Assembly (NCBI RefSeq): GCF_036634175.1
Contig: NZ_JAZIFX010000001.1
Span: 7,688,001 to 7,752,000, forward strand
Reading direction: 5' to 3'
DNA length: 64,000 bases
Source of the DNA: Streptomyces sp. P9-A2
GTDB lineage: Bacteria > Actinomycetota > Actinomycetes > Streptomycetales > Streptomycetaceae
A program made the translations under genes and the position numbers. How positions within the stretch are numbered: the first letter of the stretch is position 1; each line of letters starts with the position of its first letter. Below are positions 26,313 through 38,800 of the stretch, one piece after another. The notes under the pieces are model-generated. The model made no database searches. It worked only from the letters and a program-made list of their open reading frames with translations, and was not told where the DNA came from.

Positions 26313-29300
26313 ATGTTGCGTACGGAGCTGATTCGGCCGCTACCCGAGCTGCTGGCCCACCAGGCTCGGCACTTCGGAGCCAAGGTCGCCTACCGTGATG
26401 CCCGACGGAGCGTCAGTTACACCGATCTGGAGGCACGGACCCGGCGACTGGCCGGCCACCTCGCTGATTTGCGGCTGCAACCAGGCGATCGTGCCGCGAT
26501 CTGTCTGGGCAACCGCGTCGAGACCGTCGAGAGCTACTACGCCATCACCCGAGCCAGCGCCATCGGCGTCCCGGCCAATCCGCGCAGCAGCGACGCGGAA
26601 CTCGCGCACCTCCTCGACGACAGCGGCGCCCGGATCGTCGTCACCGACCACCCGCACGTGGAACAGCTGCGGCGCCTGCTGCCGGACCGGCCCCACCTGA
26701 CGGTCGTCCTGGTCGGCGACGAGCCGCTGCCGCCCGGCTTCCTCTCCTACGAGGCCTTCGCGACCCGTGAGCCCGCCACGCCGGCCCGGGACGACCTCGG
26801 TCTCGACGACCTCGCATGGATGCTCTACACCTCCGGAACCACCGGTAGACCCAAGGGAGTTCTTTCCACCCAGCGCAACTGCCTGTGGTCGGTGGCCGCC
26901 TGCTACGTGCCGGTCCCCGGACTGGGCCCCGAGGACCGGGTCGTCTGGCCGCTCCCCCTCTTCCACAGCCTCTCGCACATCGCCTGCGTGCTCTCCGTGG
27001 TGGCCGTCGGCGCCACCGCGCGCATCGTCGACGGCCTGTCGGCCGAGGACGTGCTGACCGCACTGGAGGAGGAGCGCGCCACCTTCCTGGCCGGTGTCCC
27101 CACCCTGCTGCACTACCTGCTCGACGCGGCCCGCGACCGCGGCTTCACCGCCCCCCGGCTCCGGGTGGCCCTGGTGGGCGGCGCGGTCACCACCGCCTCG
27201 CTGCGCCGCTCGTTCGAGCGTGTCTTCGGCATCCCCCTCATCGACGCCTATGGCTCCACCGAGACCTGCGGTGCCATCACCGTCAACTGGCCCTCGGGCG
27301 CCAGGACGGAGGGCTCCTGCGGACTGCCGGTGGTGGGCCTGGGCGTACGCCTGGTCGACACGCAGACCGGTGAGGACGTCGCCGACGGCCGGGAGGGCGA
27401 GGTGTGGGTGCGCGGCCCGAGCGTCATGGCCGGTTACCACAACCAGCCCGAGGCCACCGCGGCCGCCTTCCACGACGGCTGGTACCGCACCGGCGACCTG
27501 GCCCGCTGCGACGAGGCCGGGTACTTCACCATCACCGGCCGCAGGAAGGAACTGATCATCCGCGCGGGGGAGAACATCCACCCCGGCGAGGTGGAGGAGG
27601 TCCTGCGCACCGTCCCCGGAGTCGCCGACGTCGCGGTGGTCGGCAAGCCGCACAACGTGCTCGGCGAGGTACCGGTCGCGTTCATTGTCCCCGGCCCCCA
27701 GGGACCGGACACGGAAGCGCTGTTCGCCGCGTGCCGCGAGCACCTCTCCTACTTCAAGGTGCCGGAGGAGCTCTACGAGATCGAGGCGATCCCGCGCACC
27801 GCCTCCGGCAAGATCGTCCGACACCGGCTCCTCGAGACCCCCGCGCGGCTGCGCGCCACCAGCAGCGGCCTGTACGACTCGTTGTTCCGCGTCGACTGGA
27901 TACCCAGCTCCCCGATCTCCTTCGGCGCGGCCCGGGGCAAGCAGGGCGGCTGGGCGCTGGCCGGCCCCGACCCGCTCGGCGTGGCCGCCGCGCTGCGCGA
28001 TGCCGGCACCCCGTGCGAGGTCGCCTCCGACCGGGCCGCCGTCCGTACGCCGGCCGACGGCACGGACGTCCTCCTCCTGGACCGGACCGCCTACGACTCC
28101 GGCGCGGGCATCGAGGAGTTCGTCGCCTCCCTCCAGGACCGGCTGGCCGACGACCACGACCGGCACGTCACGCTCGTGGTGCTCACCCGGCGCGCCGTGG
28201 CCGCCGGTGACGGCGAGGACGTGCTGGATCCCGCGCACACCCCGCTGTGGGGCCTCGTCCGCGCCCTGCAGACCGAGCATCCCGGCCGGCTCGTCCTCGC
28301 CGACCTCGACACCGACGGCCTCGGCGCCGACGGCGCACGGCCCCTGGTCGCCGCCGTCAACGCCGGTGAGCCGCAGTTCGCCGTCCGCTCCGGGGTCGCC
28401 CTGCTGCCGCGCCTGGCCCGCGTCTCCATGGACGTCGAGGCGGCTCCGCGGCCGCTGCTCGACCCCGACGGGACGGTCCTGGTCACCGGTGCCGCCACCG
28501 CCCAGGGCGCGGCCCTCGCCCGCCACCTCGCGACCGCGCACGGCGCCCGCCACCTGCTCCTCGCCCACACCCCGGGCCACGGCGACGAGAGCGTGCAGAC
28601 CCTGTGCGAGGACCTCGCCCGGACCGGCGCCCGCGCCACCGCCGTCGCCTGCGACCCGAGCGACCGTGCCGCCCTCGCCGCACTGCTGGCCGAACGGGGC
28701 AGGCCCCCGCTGACGGCCGTCGTGCACGCGGAGGAGATCACCGGCACCGGCACCGTGTCCGCCGCGGCCCACGCCCTGCACGACATGACCGCCGGCCTCG
28801 ACCTGCGCGCGTTCGTCCTGTGCTCCTCGCCCCTCGGCGTCCTCGGCGCCCCCGGCGCCGGCGACATCGCCTCCGAGTGCGCCGCCCTGGACGCCCTGGC
28901 CCAGCACCGGCGCGCCGACGGCCTGCCCGCCCTGTCCCTGGCCTGGGGCCCTTGGGCCGACGGCGCCGCCGGAAGCGCCGTCCCCTACGGGGCGGGCGAA
29001 CTCACCGAACAGCAGGCCTTGGTGATGTTCGACGCCGCGCACGCCGTGGGAGAGGCCGCGTTCGTCGCGATGCGCCTCGACAACGCCGCCCTGCTCACCG
29101 GCCCGGTCCCCGCCCCGCTGTGCGGGCTGATCGACACCACGGCCCGCCGGGAGCCGACGGAGACCGCCGACCTGCGCGGCCGGTTGGAAGGCCTGCCCGA
29201 GGAGGAGCGGGAGGAGCACCTGCTGCGGCTGGTGCGCGACGAGACCGCCACGGTCCTCGGCCACGATGGCGCCGAGGACGTCCAGACCGACCGGGCATTC

Positions 29301-32300
29301 AAGGAGATGGGGTTCACCTCCCTGATGGCGGTCTCCCTGCGCGACAGGCTCAACACCGCCACCGGACTGCGGCTCCCCGCCACCAGCGCCTTCGACCACC
29401 CCACCCCCGAGGCACTGGCCCGGCAACTGCTGCGCGAGGTCTACGGCGAGCCGGCCGACGAGCCGGGCCCCTCCGCACGGCCCGCGGCGGCCCTAGACGA
29501 CGACCCGATCGCCATCGTCTCGATGGGGTGCCGGCTGCCCGGCGGCGTCTCGTCCCCCGAGCACCTGTGGCGCCTGGTCGCCGACGGCGACGACGGCCGC
29601 TCCCCGTTCCCCTCCGACCGCGGCTGGAACCTCGGCGAACTGTACGACCCCGACCCCGACGCGGCCGGGAAGTCCTACGTCATGGAGGGCGGCTTCCTCG
29701 ACGACGTCGCCGGCTTCGACGCCGAGTTCTTCGGGATCTCCCCGCGCGAGGCCGTCGCGATGGACCCCCAGCAGCGGCTCCTCCTGGAGACCTCCTGGGA
29801 GGTCTTCGAACGCGCCGGCCTGGACGTGGACGCGCTGCGCGGCGCGAGCGTCGGCGTCTTCGCCGGGTCCATGTACCACGACTACACCACCCGCGCGGTA
29901 CGGCCCACCAAGGAGGTCGAGGGCTACCTCGGCGTGGGCGGCGCGGGCAGCGTCGTCTCCGGCCGGGTGTCCTACACCTTCGGCTTCGAGGGCCCCGCCG
30001 TGACGGTGGACACCGCCTGCTCGTCCTCGCTGGTCGCCCTGCACCTGGCCGCCCAGGCGCTGCGCACGGGGGAGTGCTCCCTGGCGCTGGCCGGCGGCGT
30101 CACCGTGATGTCGACCCCCGGCAGCTTCGTCGAGTTCTCGCGGCAGCGCGGCCTCGCCCCCGACGGCCGCGTCAAGGCCTTCGCCGCCGGGGCGGACGGC
30201 ACGAACTGGTCCGAGGGAGTGGCCCTGCTGCTCCTCGAACGGCTCTCCGACGCCCGCCGCAACGGCCACGAGGTCCTCGCCGTCGTGCGCGGCAGCGCGG
30301 TGAACCAGGACGGCGCGTCCAACGGCCTGACCGCGCCCAACGGCCCCTCCCAGCAGCGCGTGATCCGGCAGGCGCTGGCCAACGCCGGTCTGACGGCAGC
30401 CGACGTGGACGCGGTCGAGGCGCACGGCACGGGCACGTCCCTGGGTGACCCGATCGAGGCCCAGGCCCTCATCGCCACCTACGGCCGGGAACGGCCCGGC
30501 GAGGACCGGCCCCTGTGGCTGGGGTCGTTGAAGTCGAACATCGGACACGCCCAGGCCGCCGCCGGCGCGGCAGGCGTGATCAAGATGGTGCAGGCCATGC
30601 GGCACGGAGTGCTGCCCAGGACGCTGCACGTCGACGCCCCGACGCCCGAGGTCGACTGGACCCGCGGCGCCGTCGAACTCCTCACCGAGTCCAGGCCCTG
30701 GCCCGAGACCGGACACCCGCGCCGCGCGGGAGTGTCCTCCTTCGGGATCAGCGGCACCAACGCCCACGTCCTCCTCGAACAGCCCGAGGATCCCGCGACG
30801 CCGCCCGCCGGCAGACCGTCCCCGGCGGACACGCCGGACCGCGCACTGCCCGACGGGCTCCTCCCGTACGTCCTGTCCGCCAAGTCCCCCGAGGCCCTGC
30901 GCGCCCAGGCCGGACGCGTCGCCGGTCTCCTCGGAGCCGAGGACGCCCCCTCCCCGGCCGACATCGCCCTCACCCTCGGCGGACGTCAGGCCTTCGCCCA
31001 CCGCGCGGTCGTCGTCGCCTCCTCCGCGGAAGAGGCCCGCACCGCCCTGGCCGGCCTCGCCGCCGGCGACGGCACGACAGGCACCGCCACCGGCGGCCGA
31101 CTCGCGTTCGTCTTCTCCGGCCAGGGCGCCCAGCGCCCCGGAGCGGGCCGCGAACTGTACGACGCGTTCCCCGCCTACGCCCGCGCCTTCGACGAGGCCT
31201 GCGCCGCCCTCGACCACGGACTCGAACGCCCCCTGCGCGACATCGTCTTCGCCGAACCCGGCACCCCCGAGGCGGACCTGCTCGACCGGACCGCCTACAC
31301 CCAGGCGGCCCTGTTCGCCGTGGGCGTCGCCCTCTACCGGCTCGTCGAGTCCTGGGGCGTGCGCCCCGACCTGGTCGCCGGCCACTCCATCGGTGAACTC
31401 GCCGCCGCCCACGTCGCCGGCGTCTGGTCCCTGGAGGACGCCGCGACCCTGGTCGCCGCCCGCGGCGCGATGATGCAGCGCCTCCCCGAGGGCGGCGCCA
31501 TGATCGCCGTACAGGCCACCGAGGACGAGGTCGCCGCCGAGACGACCGGGGCGGTCGCCGTCGCGGCGCTCAACGGCCCCGAGGCCGTGGTCCTCTCCGG
31601 CGACACCCCCGCCGTCGAAGCGGCGGCCGCCCGGTTCGCCGCCCTCGGCCGCCGGACGAAGCGGCTGCGCGTCTCGCACGCCTTCCACTCGGCGCGCATG
31701 GAGCCCATGCTGGACGCCTTCCGCGACGTCGCCGCCCGGCTGGACTTCCACGCCCCGGACCTGCCCGTCGTCTCCAACCTCACCGGCACCCTCGCCGACC
31801 CCGGCGAACTGCGCACCCCCGACTACTGGGTGCGGCACGTCCGCGGCACCGTCCGCTTCGCCGACGGCCTGCGCACCCTGCGCGAACAGGGCGTCACCAC
31901 CGTGCTCGAACTCGGCCCCGGCGGAGTGCTGACCGCCATGGCGCAGGACAGCCTCCCCGAGGACGTCGACTGCGTGGCCGCACTGCGCGACGGACGGCCC
32001 GAACCCGCGACGCTGCTCACGGCCATCGGCCGCGCCCACACCAGGGGCGCCCCCGTCGACTGGGCCGCCCTGCTCGCGGGCGGCGACGCCCGCGCCACCA
32101 CCGCCGTACCGACCTACGCCTTCCAGCACCGGCGCTACTGGCTCGACGCCACCCCCGCCGCCGGCGACCTCAGCGCCGCGGGCATCACCGCGGCACAGCA
32201 CCCGCTGCTCGACGCGACGGTGGAAGTGCCCGAGGCCGACGCCGTCACCTTCACCGGCCGCCTCTCCTTGGCCGACCGGCCCTGGCTCGCCGACCACGCG

Positions 32301-35300
32301 GTCGGCGGCACCGTCCTGCTGCCCGGAACGGCCCTCGTCGAGATGACCGTCCGGGCCGGCGACGAGGTCGGCTGCGGAAGCGTCCGCGAACTCGTCCTGG
32401 CCGCACCCCTGGCACTGCCCGAGACCGGCGCCGTCCGCATCAGGGTGCACGTCGGCGCCCCCGACGGGACCGGCGACCGCCCCGTCTCCGTCCACTCCCG
32501 CCCCGACGGCGACGAGGGCCCCTGGACCCGCCACGCGAGCGGCACCCTCACGGAACCCGGCGACGCCCCCGGCCCCGACACCGGAGCCTGGCCCCCGCCA
32601 AACGCCACGGCCGTGCCCGTCACCGACTTCTACCCGCGGCGCGCCCGGGACGGCTACGCCTACGGCCCCGCCTTCCAGGGACTGAGCGCCGCGTGGACCC
32701 TCGGCGAGGAGGTCTTCGCCGAGGTCGCCCTCGACGACGAGCACCACGACGACGCCGCCCAGTTCGGCCTGCACCCCGCCCTCTTCGACGCCGCCCTGCA
32801 CCCCAGCGCCTTCGGCGCCGTCGACGAACCCGCCGACGGATCCCGTCTGCTGCCCTTCGCGTGGAACGGCGTACGCCTGCACGCCGCCGGCGCCAAGGCC
32901 CTGCGGGTGCGGATCACCCCCGCCGGAGAGAACGCGGTCGGCCTGCGCGTCACCGACACCACCGGCGCCCCGGTCGCCGACGTCGACTCCCTCGTCCTGC
33001 GCCCCGTGGCCGCCGAACGGCTGCGCCCCGCCGGACCGACCGGACACGAGTCGCTGTTCCGCACCGAGTGGACACCGCTGCCGGTCACGGCCCGCCCGGA
33101 CGGCCTCGACGGCTTCCGCGTCCTCGAAGCCACCGGCGACGGCACCCAGCCCGAGGCCGTCCACGCACTGACCGCCCGCGTCCTCGAACACCTCCAGACG
33201 TTTCTGGCCGACACCGAAACCGACGACAGCGCGCGGCTCCTCGTGCTCACCCGGGGCGCCGTCACCGTCCGCGACGGCGAGAACGCCACCGACCCGGCCG
33301 CGGCCGCCGTCTGGGGCCTCGTGCGCTCCGCTCAGTCCGAACACCCCGGCCGCCTCGTCCTGGCCGACACCGACCACCTCGACACCTCCCGCGACGCGCT
33401 CACCGGGCTCCCCGCAGTCGCCGACGCCCTGGAAGAGACGCAGTTCGCGGTGCGGGACGGCGAGGTCACCGTGCCCCGCCTCGTCCCCGCCGCCGGACCC
33501 GCCCTAACCGTCCCCGGGGACACCGGCGCCTGGCACCTCGACACCACCGGGCCCGGCACCCTGGAGAACCTTGCCCTCGTACCGGACGCCGACCCCGGCC
33601 CCCCGGCCCACGGCCAGGTCCGCGTCGCCGTCCGCGCCGCGGGCATAAACTTCCGCGACGTCATGATCGCCCTGGACATGTACCCCGGCGAGGCCGCGAT
33701 CGGCGGCGAGGCGGCTGGCGTCGTCCTCGCGACCGGCCCCGGCGTCGACGGCCTGAAGCCCGGCGACCGGGTCATGGGACTCTTCCCCGGCGGCGCGTTC
33801 GGCCCCGAGGCCACCACCGACCACCGCAGGCTCGTCCGCGTCCCCGCCGGATGGACCTTCGCCCAGGCCGCCGCCGCGCCCATCGCGTTCCTCACCGCCC
33901 TCTACGGCCTGCGCGACCTGGCCGACGTCCGGCCCGGCGAGACCGTCCTCGTCCACGCCGCAGCCGGCGGCGTCGGCATGGCCGCCGTCCAGATCGCCCG
34001 CCACCTCGGCGCCGAGGTCTGTGGCACCGCGAGCCCCGGCAAGTGGGACACCCTGCGCGCCCAGGGACTCGACGACGCCCACATCGCCAACTCCCGCACC
34101 ACCGCCTTCGAACAGCACTTCCTCGACACCACCGGCGGACGCGGCGTCGACGTCGTCCTCGACGCCCTCGCCGGCGAGTTCGTCGACGCGTCGCTGCGCC
34201 TGCTCCCGCGCGGCGGCCGCTTCCTCGAAATGGGCAAGACCGACATCCGCGACGCCGTCGAGGTCGCCGAACGCCACCCCGGGGTGCGGTACCGCGCCTA
34301 CGACCTCGTCGAGGCGGACCACGACCGGGTGCGCGAACTGCTGGACGAACTCGTCGCCCTCTTCGACCGCGGCGCCCTCACCCCCCTGCCCGTGACCGCG
34401 TGGGACGTACGCCAGGCCCCGGACGCCTTCCGGCACCTCAGCAGGGCCCGCCACATCGGCAAGGCCGTCCTGACCCTGCCTCACCGGCCCGACCCCGACG
34501 GCACCGTCCTGGTCACCGGCGGCACCGGCTCCCTCGGCGCACTCGTCGCCCGCCACCTCGTCACCGCGCACGGCGCCCGCAACCTGCTCCTCACCAGCAG
34601 GAGCGGCCCCGACGCACCCGGCGCCCGGGAACTCGCCGCCGAACTCACCGCACTGGGCGCGACCGTCACCGTCGAGGCCTGCGACGCCGCCGACCGCGAC
34701 GCGCTCGCCGCGCTGCTGGCCTCCGTCCCGGCGACCGCGCCCCTCACGGCGGTGGTGCACACCGCCGGCGTCGTCGACGACGGCGTACTGGCGGCCCTCA
34801 CCCCCGGGCGGACGGCCACCGTCCTGCGGCCCAAGGCCGACGCCGCCCTCCACCTGCACGACCTGACCCGGGACCTCGACCTCGCCGCCCTGGTGCTGTT
34901 CTCCTCGGCCGCGGGCACCCTCGGCAACCCCGGACAGGCCAACTACGCGGCCGCCAACTCCTTCCTCGACGGCCTCGCCCACGTCCGCCGCGCCGAGGGA
35001 CTGCCCGCCACATCGCTCGCCTGGGGCCTGTGGTCCCACGCGAGCGGCATGACCGGCACCCTCGCCGAGGCCGACCTGCGGCGCACCGCACGCGACGGCA
35101 TGCTGGGACTGACCGCCGAGGACGGCCTGGCCCTCCTCGACGCCGCCCTGACGAGCGCCGAACCGGTCCTCGTACCGACCCGCCTCGACCTCGGCGTGCT
35201 ACGCGAACGTGCCGCGTCCGGCACCCTCCCACCGATGCTGCGCGCGCTCGTGCGCGCGCCGCGCCGGACGGCGGCCGCCACCACGGCCGCCGGACACACA

Positions 35301-35813
35301 CTGGCCGAACGGCTCACCGGGCTCCCCGCGGACGAGAAGGCCGCCCTCGTCCTGGACGTGGTCCGCCGGGAGGCCGCCGCCGTCCTCGGCCACTCCGACG
35401 CCTCACTGGTCGTACCCGAACGAGCCTTCAAGGAGGCCGGGTTCGACTCGCTGACAGCGGTGGAACTGCGCAACCGGCTCACCAGGGCCGCCGGCACCGG
35501 ACTGCCGACGACGGCCGTCTTCGACTACCCGGCGCCCACCGCCCTCGCCGACTACCTGCTCAAGGCCATCGACCAGGAGTCCGACCCGGTCACCACCAAA
35601 CTCGACGCCCTGGAAGCGGCGCTCGACGCCCTGCTGGCGGAGGAGCTGGAACACTCCGGCATCCACTCCCGCCTGCGGTTCCTCGGATCGCGACTCGAAG
35701 AGGCCGGCCTGGTCGGCGGCCCGGCCGAGAACACCGACCGGGCCCGGCAGCTCGAAGCCGCCTCCGCCGACGACGTCTACGCCTTCATCGACAACGAGCT
35801 CGGGCTCGGCTGA
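26313..35813 (+). CDS. Type I PKS 1: AHBA loading module plus module 1
   Basis: A 3166-residue protein. Loading part: an AMP-forming ligase that should activate AHBA (1 to about 500; [12 protein letters not shown] near 170, [11 protein letters not shown] near 494), a KR-like domain with lost catalytic residues (about 720-920), and an ACP (Ser about 1003 in GFTSLMA). Module 1: KS with Cys about 1236 (TVDTACSSS) and His in EAHGTGTS and [10 protein letters not shown] with GHSIGE and HAFH, i.e. malonyl-type; DH with [11 protein letters not shown] and [13 protein letters not shown] with [13 protein letters not shown] with TGGTGSLG and [11 protein letters not shown] (Ser about 3046 in GFDSL). All three reductive domains look active, so the AHBA carboxyl carbon becomes CH2. 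The C-terminal 65 residues form a docking segment. ATG 26313 has a strong GGAAGGA 9 nt upstream. Confidence 0.93.
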   Translation: MLRTELIRPLPELLAHQARHFGAKVAYRDARRSVSYTDLEARTRRLAGHLADLRLQPGDRAAICLGNRVETVESYYAITRASAIGVPANPRSSDAELAHLLDDSGARIVVTDHPHVEQLRRLLPDRPHLTVVLVGDEPLPPGFLSYEAFATREPATPARDDLGLDDLAWMLYTSGTTGRPKGVLSTQRNCLWSVAACYVPVPGLGPEDRVVWPLPLFHSLSHIACVLSVVAVGATARIVDGLSAEDVLTALEEERATFLAGVPTLLHYLLDAARDRGFTAPRLRVALVGGAVTTASLRRSFERVFGIPLIDAYGSTETCGAITVNWPSGARTEGSCGLPVVGLGVRLVDTQTGEDVADGREGEVWVRGPSVMAGYHNQPEATAAAFHDGWYRTGDLARCDEAGYFTITGRRKELIIRAGENIHPGEVEEVLRTVPGVADVAVVGKPHNVLGEVPVAFIVPGPQGPDTEALFAACREHLSYFKVPEELYEIEAIPRTASGKIVRHRLLETPARLRATSSGLYDSLFRVDWIPSSPISFGAARGKQGGWALAGPDPLGVAAALRDAGTPCEVASDRAAVRTPADGTDVLLLDRTAYDSGAGIEEFVASLQDRLADDHDRHVTLVVLTRRAVAAGDGEDVLDPAHTPLWGLVRALQTEHPGRLVLADLDTDGLGADGARPLVAAVNAGEPQFAVRSGVALLPRLARVSMDVEAAPRPLLDPDGTVLVTGAATAQGAALARHLATAHGARHLLLAHTPGHGDESVQTLCEDLARTGARATAVACDPSDRAALAALLAERGRPPLTAVVHAEEITGTGTVSAAAHALHDMTAGLDLRAFVLCSSPLGVLGAPGAGDIASECAALDALAQHRRADGLPALSLAWGPWADGAAGSAVPYGAGELTEQQALVMFDAAHAVGEAAFVAMRLDNAALLTGPVPAPLCGLIDTTARREPTETADLRGRLEGLPEEEREEHLLRLVRDETATVLGHDGAEDVQTDRAFKEMGFTSLMAVSLRDRLNTATGLRLPATSAFDHPTPEALARQLLREVYGEPADEPGPSARPAAALDDDPIAIVSMGCRLPGGVSSPEHLWRLVADGDDGRSPFPSDRGWNLGELYDPDPDAAGKSYVMEGGFLDDVAGFDAEFFGISPREAVAMDPQQRLLLETSWEVFERAGLDVDALRGASVGVFAGSMYHDYTTRAVRPTKEVEGYLGVGGAGSVVSGRVSYTFGFEGPAVTVDTACSSSLVALHLAAQALRTGECSLALAGGVTVMSTPGSFVEFSRQRGLAPDGRVKAFAAGADGTNWSEGVALLLLERLSDARRNGHEVLAVVRGSAVNQDGASNGLTAPNGPSQQRVIRQALANAGLTAADVDAVEAHGTGTSLGDPIEAQALIATYGRERPGEDRPLWLGSLKSNIGHAQAAAGAAGVIKMVQAMRHGVLPRTLHVDAPTPEVDWTRGAVELLTESRPWPETGHPRRAGVSSFGISGTNAHVLLEQPEDPATPPAGRPSPADTPDRALPDGLLPYVLSAKSPEALRAQAGRVAGLLGAEDAPSPADIALTLGGRQAFAHRAVVVASSAEEARTALAGLAAGDGTTGTATGGRLAFVFSGQGAQRPGAGRELYDAFPAYARAFDEACAALDHGLERPLRDIVFAEPGTPEADLLDRTAYTQAALFAVGVALYRLVESWGVRPDLVAGHSIGELAAAHVAGVWSLEDAATLVAARGAMMQRLPEGGAMIAVQATEDEVAAETTGAVAVAALNGPEAVVLSGDTPAVEAAAARFAALGRRTKRLRVSHAFHSARMEPMLDAFRDVAARLDFHAPDLPVVSNLTGTLADPGELRTPDYWVRHVRGTVRFADGLRTLREQGVTTVLELGPGGVLTAMAQDSLPEDVDCVAALRDGRPEPATLLTAIGRAHTRGAPVDWAALLAGGDARATTAVPTYAFQHRRYWLDATPAAGDLSAAGITAAQHPLLDATVEVPEADAVTFTGRLSLADRPWLADHAVGGTVLLPGTALVEMTVRAGDEVGCGSVRELVLAAPLALPETGAVRIRVHVGAPDGTGDRPVSVHSRPDGDEGPWTRHASGTLTEPGDAPGPDTGAWPPPNATAVPVTDFYPRRARDGYAYGPAFQGLSAAWTLGEEVFAEVALDDEHHDDAAQFGLHPALFDAALHPSAFGAVDEPADGSRLLPFAWNGVRLHAAGAKALRVRITPAGENAVGLRVTDTTGAPVADVDSLVLRPVAAERLRPAGPTGHESLFRTEWTPLPVTARPDGLDGFRVLEATGDGTQPEAVHALTARVLEHLQTFLADTETDDSARLLVLTRGAVTVRDGENATDPAAAAVWGLVRSAQSEHPGRLVLADTDHLDTSRDALTGLPAVADALEETQFAVRDGEVTVPRLVPAAGPALTVPGDTGAWHLDTTGPGTLENLALVPDADPGPPAHGQVRVAVRAAGINFRDVMIALDMYPGEAAIGGEAAGVVLATGPGVDGLKPGDRVMGLFPGGAFGPEATTDHRRLVRVPAGWTFAQAAAAPIAFLTALYGLRDLADVRPGETVLVHAAAGGVGMAAVQIARHLGAEVCGTASPGKWDTLRAQGLDDAHIANSRTTAFEQHFLDTTGGRGVDVVLDALAGEFVDASLRLLPRGGRFLEMGKTDIRDAVEVAERHPGVRYRAYDLVEADHDRVRELLDELVALFDRGALTPLPVTAWDVRQAPDAFRHLSRARHIGKAVLTLPHRPDPDGTVLVTGGTGSLGALVARHLVTAHGARNLLLTSRSGPDAPGARELAAELTALGATVTVEACDAADRDALAALLASVPATAPLTAVVHTAGVVDDGVLAALTPGRTATVLRPKADAALHLHDLTRDLDLAALVLFSSAAGTLGNPGQANYAAANSFLDGLAHVRRAEGLPATSLAWGLWSHASGMTGTLAEADLRRTARDGMLGLTAEDGLALLDAALTSAEPVLVPTRLDLGVLRERAASGTLPPMLRALVRAPRRTAAATTAAGHTLAERLTGLPADEKAALVLDVVRREAAAVLGHSDASLVVPERAFKEAGFDSLTAVELRNRLTRAAGTGLPTTAVFDYPAPTALADYLLKAIDQESDPVTTKLDALEAALDALLAEELEHSGIHSRLRFLGSRLEEAGLVGGPAENTDRARQLEAASADDVYAFIDNELGLG
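28474..29080 (+). other. Inactive ketoreductase-like domain in the loading module
   Basis: Aligned with the module 1 KR, the cofactor loop TGGTGSLG has become TGAATAQG and the catalytic Tyr region NYAAANSF has become DIASECAAL. The Lys region (RPKADAA in module 1) is shortened and lacks Lys. The Ser (CSSPLG) remains. The domain is preserved in length but cannot be a working reductase. Confidence 0.8.
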
Positions 35814-35849
35814 CCCGCCCTCAGGCACATCAAGAGGAGATCAGGTTCC

Positions 35850-38800
35850 ATGACCACCGACGAGAAGGCGCTCACCTACCTCAAGCGGGTCTCGGCCGAG
35901 CTGCAGCAGACGCGGGAGAAACTGCGCGACGAGCAGAACCGGCGCACCGAACCCGTCGCCGTCATCGCCATGGCGTGTCGTCTGCCGGGAGGAGTGACCT
36001 CCCCCGAGGGCCTGTGGCGGCTGGTGTCCGACGGCGTCGACGCCGTCGGCCCCTTCCCGGCCGACCGCGGCTGGGACCTCGACGGCCTCTACGACCCCGA
36101 CCCGGACGTGTCCGGTACCTCCTACGTCCGTGAGGGCGGGTTCCTCGACGACGTGGCCGGGTTCGACGCCCCGTTCTTCGGGATCTCGCCGCGCGAGGCG
36201 CTGGCGATGGACCCGCAGCAGCGGCTGCTCCTGGAGACCTCCTGGGAGACCCTGGAGCGCGCCGGGATCGACCCCACCACGCTCAAGGGCGAGAGCGTCG
36301 GCGTCTTCACCGGCGTAGCAGGCCAGGAGTACGCCCCGCGCATGGGCACCGGCTCCGAGGAGATCGAGGGGTACGTCCTCACCGGCGGCGCGGGCAGCGT
36401 CGTGTCGGGCCGGGTCGCGTACACCCTGGGCCTCGAGGGGCCCGCGGTGACGATCGACACCGCCTGCTCCTCGTCCCTCGTGGCGATCCACCTCGCAGCC
36501 CAGTCGCTGCGCTCCGGCGAGTGCACGCTCGCGCTCGCGGGCGGCGTGGCCGTGATGTCCACCCCGGGCGCCTTCGTCGAGTTCTCCCGGCAGCGCGGCC
36601 TGGCCGCGGACGGCCGCGTCAAGGCCTTCGCCGCCGGCGCGGACGGCACCGCCTGGGCCGAGGGTGTGGGCGTGCTGTTGCTGGAGCGTCTGTCGGACGC
36701 CCGTCGCAACGGCCATGAGGTGCTCGCCGTCGTGCGCGGTACGGCCGTCAACCAGGACGGTGCGTCCAACGGCCTGACCGCGCCCAACGGCCCCTCCCAG
36801 CAGCGGGTGATCCGCCAGGCCCTGGAGAACGCCCGGCTCTCGCCCGCCGACATCGACGTGGTGGAGGCGCACGGCACGGGTACGTCGCTGGGCGACCCGA
36901 TCGAGGCCCAGGCCCTCCTCGCCACCTACGGGCGTTCCCGCCTGGAGGGCGCGCCGCTGTGGCTGGGCTCGCTGAAGTCCAACATCGGTCATGCGCAGGC
37001 TGCCGCGGGTGTGGCGGGTGTGATCAAGATGGTGCAGGCGATGCGGCACGGTGTGCTGCCGAAGACGCTGCATGTGGATGCTCCGTCGCCGAAGGTGGAC
37101 TGGTCGGCGGGTGCGGTGGAGTTGCTGACCGAGGCGCGGGAGTGGCCGGGGGCCGACCGGCCCCGCCGTGCGGGTGTCTCGTCCTTCGGCCTCAGCGGCA
37201 CCAACGCCCACGTCGTCCTCGAACAGGCCCCGGCGGAGGAGCCCGCGGAGACGGACGCCGACGGCGGCGCCGTCACGCCCCCCGTGGTCTCCGGTGCCGT
37301 GGTGCCGCTGGCCCTGTCCGGCAAGACGCCCGAGGCCCTGCGCGAGCAGGCGAGCCGGCTCGCGGCCTTCCTGGCGGACCGTCCCGAGGCCGCTCTGCCC
37401 GGCGTCGCCCTCTCCCTGACGTCGCGCACGACGTTCGACCACCGCGGTGTCGTGGTCGCCCGTGACCACGAGCAGGCGGTGGAGCGGCTGGCGGCCCTCG
37501 CCGTCGCGCCGGACACGGCGTCAGCCGCGCCCGCTGCCCAGGGTGCCGATCCTGGTGTGGTGTTTGTGTTTCCGGGTCAGGGGGCGCAGTGGGTGGGTAT
37601 GGCGGTGGGGTTGTTGTCGGAGTCGGTGGTGTTTGCGGAGTGGATGGGGCGCTGTGAGGAGGCGTTGGCACCGTTTGTGGAGTGGTCTTTGGTTGATGTG
37701 TTGGGTGATGAGGAGGCGTTGGAGCGGGTTGATGTGGTGCAGCCGGTGTTGTGGGCTGTGATGGTGTCGTTGGCGGGGTTGTGGCGGTCGGTGGGTGTGG
37801 AGCCGGTTGCGGTGGTGGGTCATTCGCAGGGTGAGATTGCGGCTGCGTGTGTGGTGGGTGGGTTGTCGTTGGAGGACGGTGCGCGGGTGGTGGCGGGGCG
37901 GAGTCGGGTGATTGCGTCGTCGTTGGCCGGTGGGGGTGGGATGTTGTCGGTTGCTCTGCCGGTGGGTGTGGTGGAGGGGCGTTTGGGTGCGGGGTTGTCG
38001 GTGGCGGCGGTGAATGGTCCGTCGTCGGTGGTGGTGGCGGGTGTGGTGGGTGCGTTGGGGGAGTTGGAGGAGGAGTTGCGGGGTGAGGGGGTGCGGGTGC
38101 GTCGGGTGCCGGTGGATTACGCGTCGCATTCGGTGATGGTCGAGGGTGTTGAGGAGGAGTTGGCGGAGGTGTTGGCGGGGGTGTCGCCGGTGTCGACGTC
38201 GGAGGTGTCCAAGGCGTCTGGGGCGTCGGGTGGGGTGGAGTTTTGGTCGACGGTGTCGGGTGGGGTGGTTGATACGGGTGTTCTGGATGGTGGGTATTGG
38301 TTCCGTAATTTGCGGGAGCAGGTGCGTCTGGAGGAGGTGACGCGGGGTCTGTTGGGTGCGGGGCGTCGGGTGTTCGTGGAGATGAGTCCGCATCCGGTGT
38401 TGGGGTTTGTGGTGGCGGAGACGATGGGTGCGGTGGGCGTGGATGGCCTGGTGGTGGGGTCGTTGCGTCGTGGTGAGGGTGGGTTGGACCGTTTCTTGCG
38501 GTCGGTGGGTGAGGTGTATGCGGGGGGTGTCGATGTCGATTGGGCGGCTGCGTTCGATGCGGGGAGTGCGCGGCGGACGGAACTGCCGACGTATCCCTTC
38601 CAGCACCAGCACTACTGGCTGAAGGCGGAACGCGCCGAGGGCGACGTCTCCTCCGCCGGTCTCACGCCCACCAGGCACCCGCTGCTCGGCGCCGCAGTGG
38701 ACCTGCCTGGCACCGGCGGCACGGCCTTTACCGGCCGCTGGTCGACGCGCACCCACCCCTGGCTGGCCGACCACGCCGTGTGGGGCACGGCCCTGCTGCC

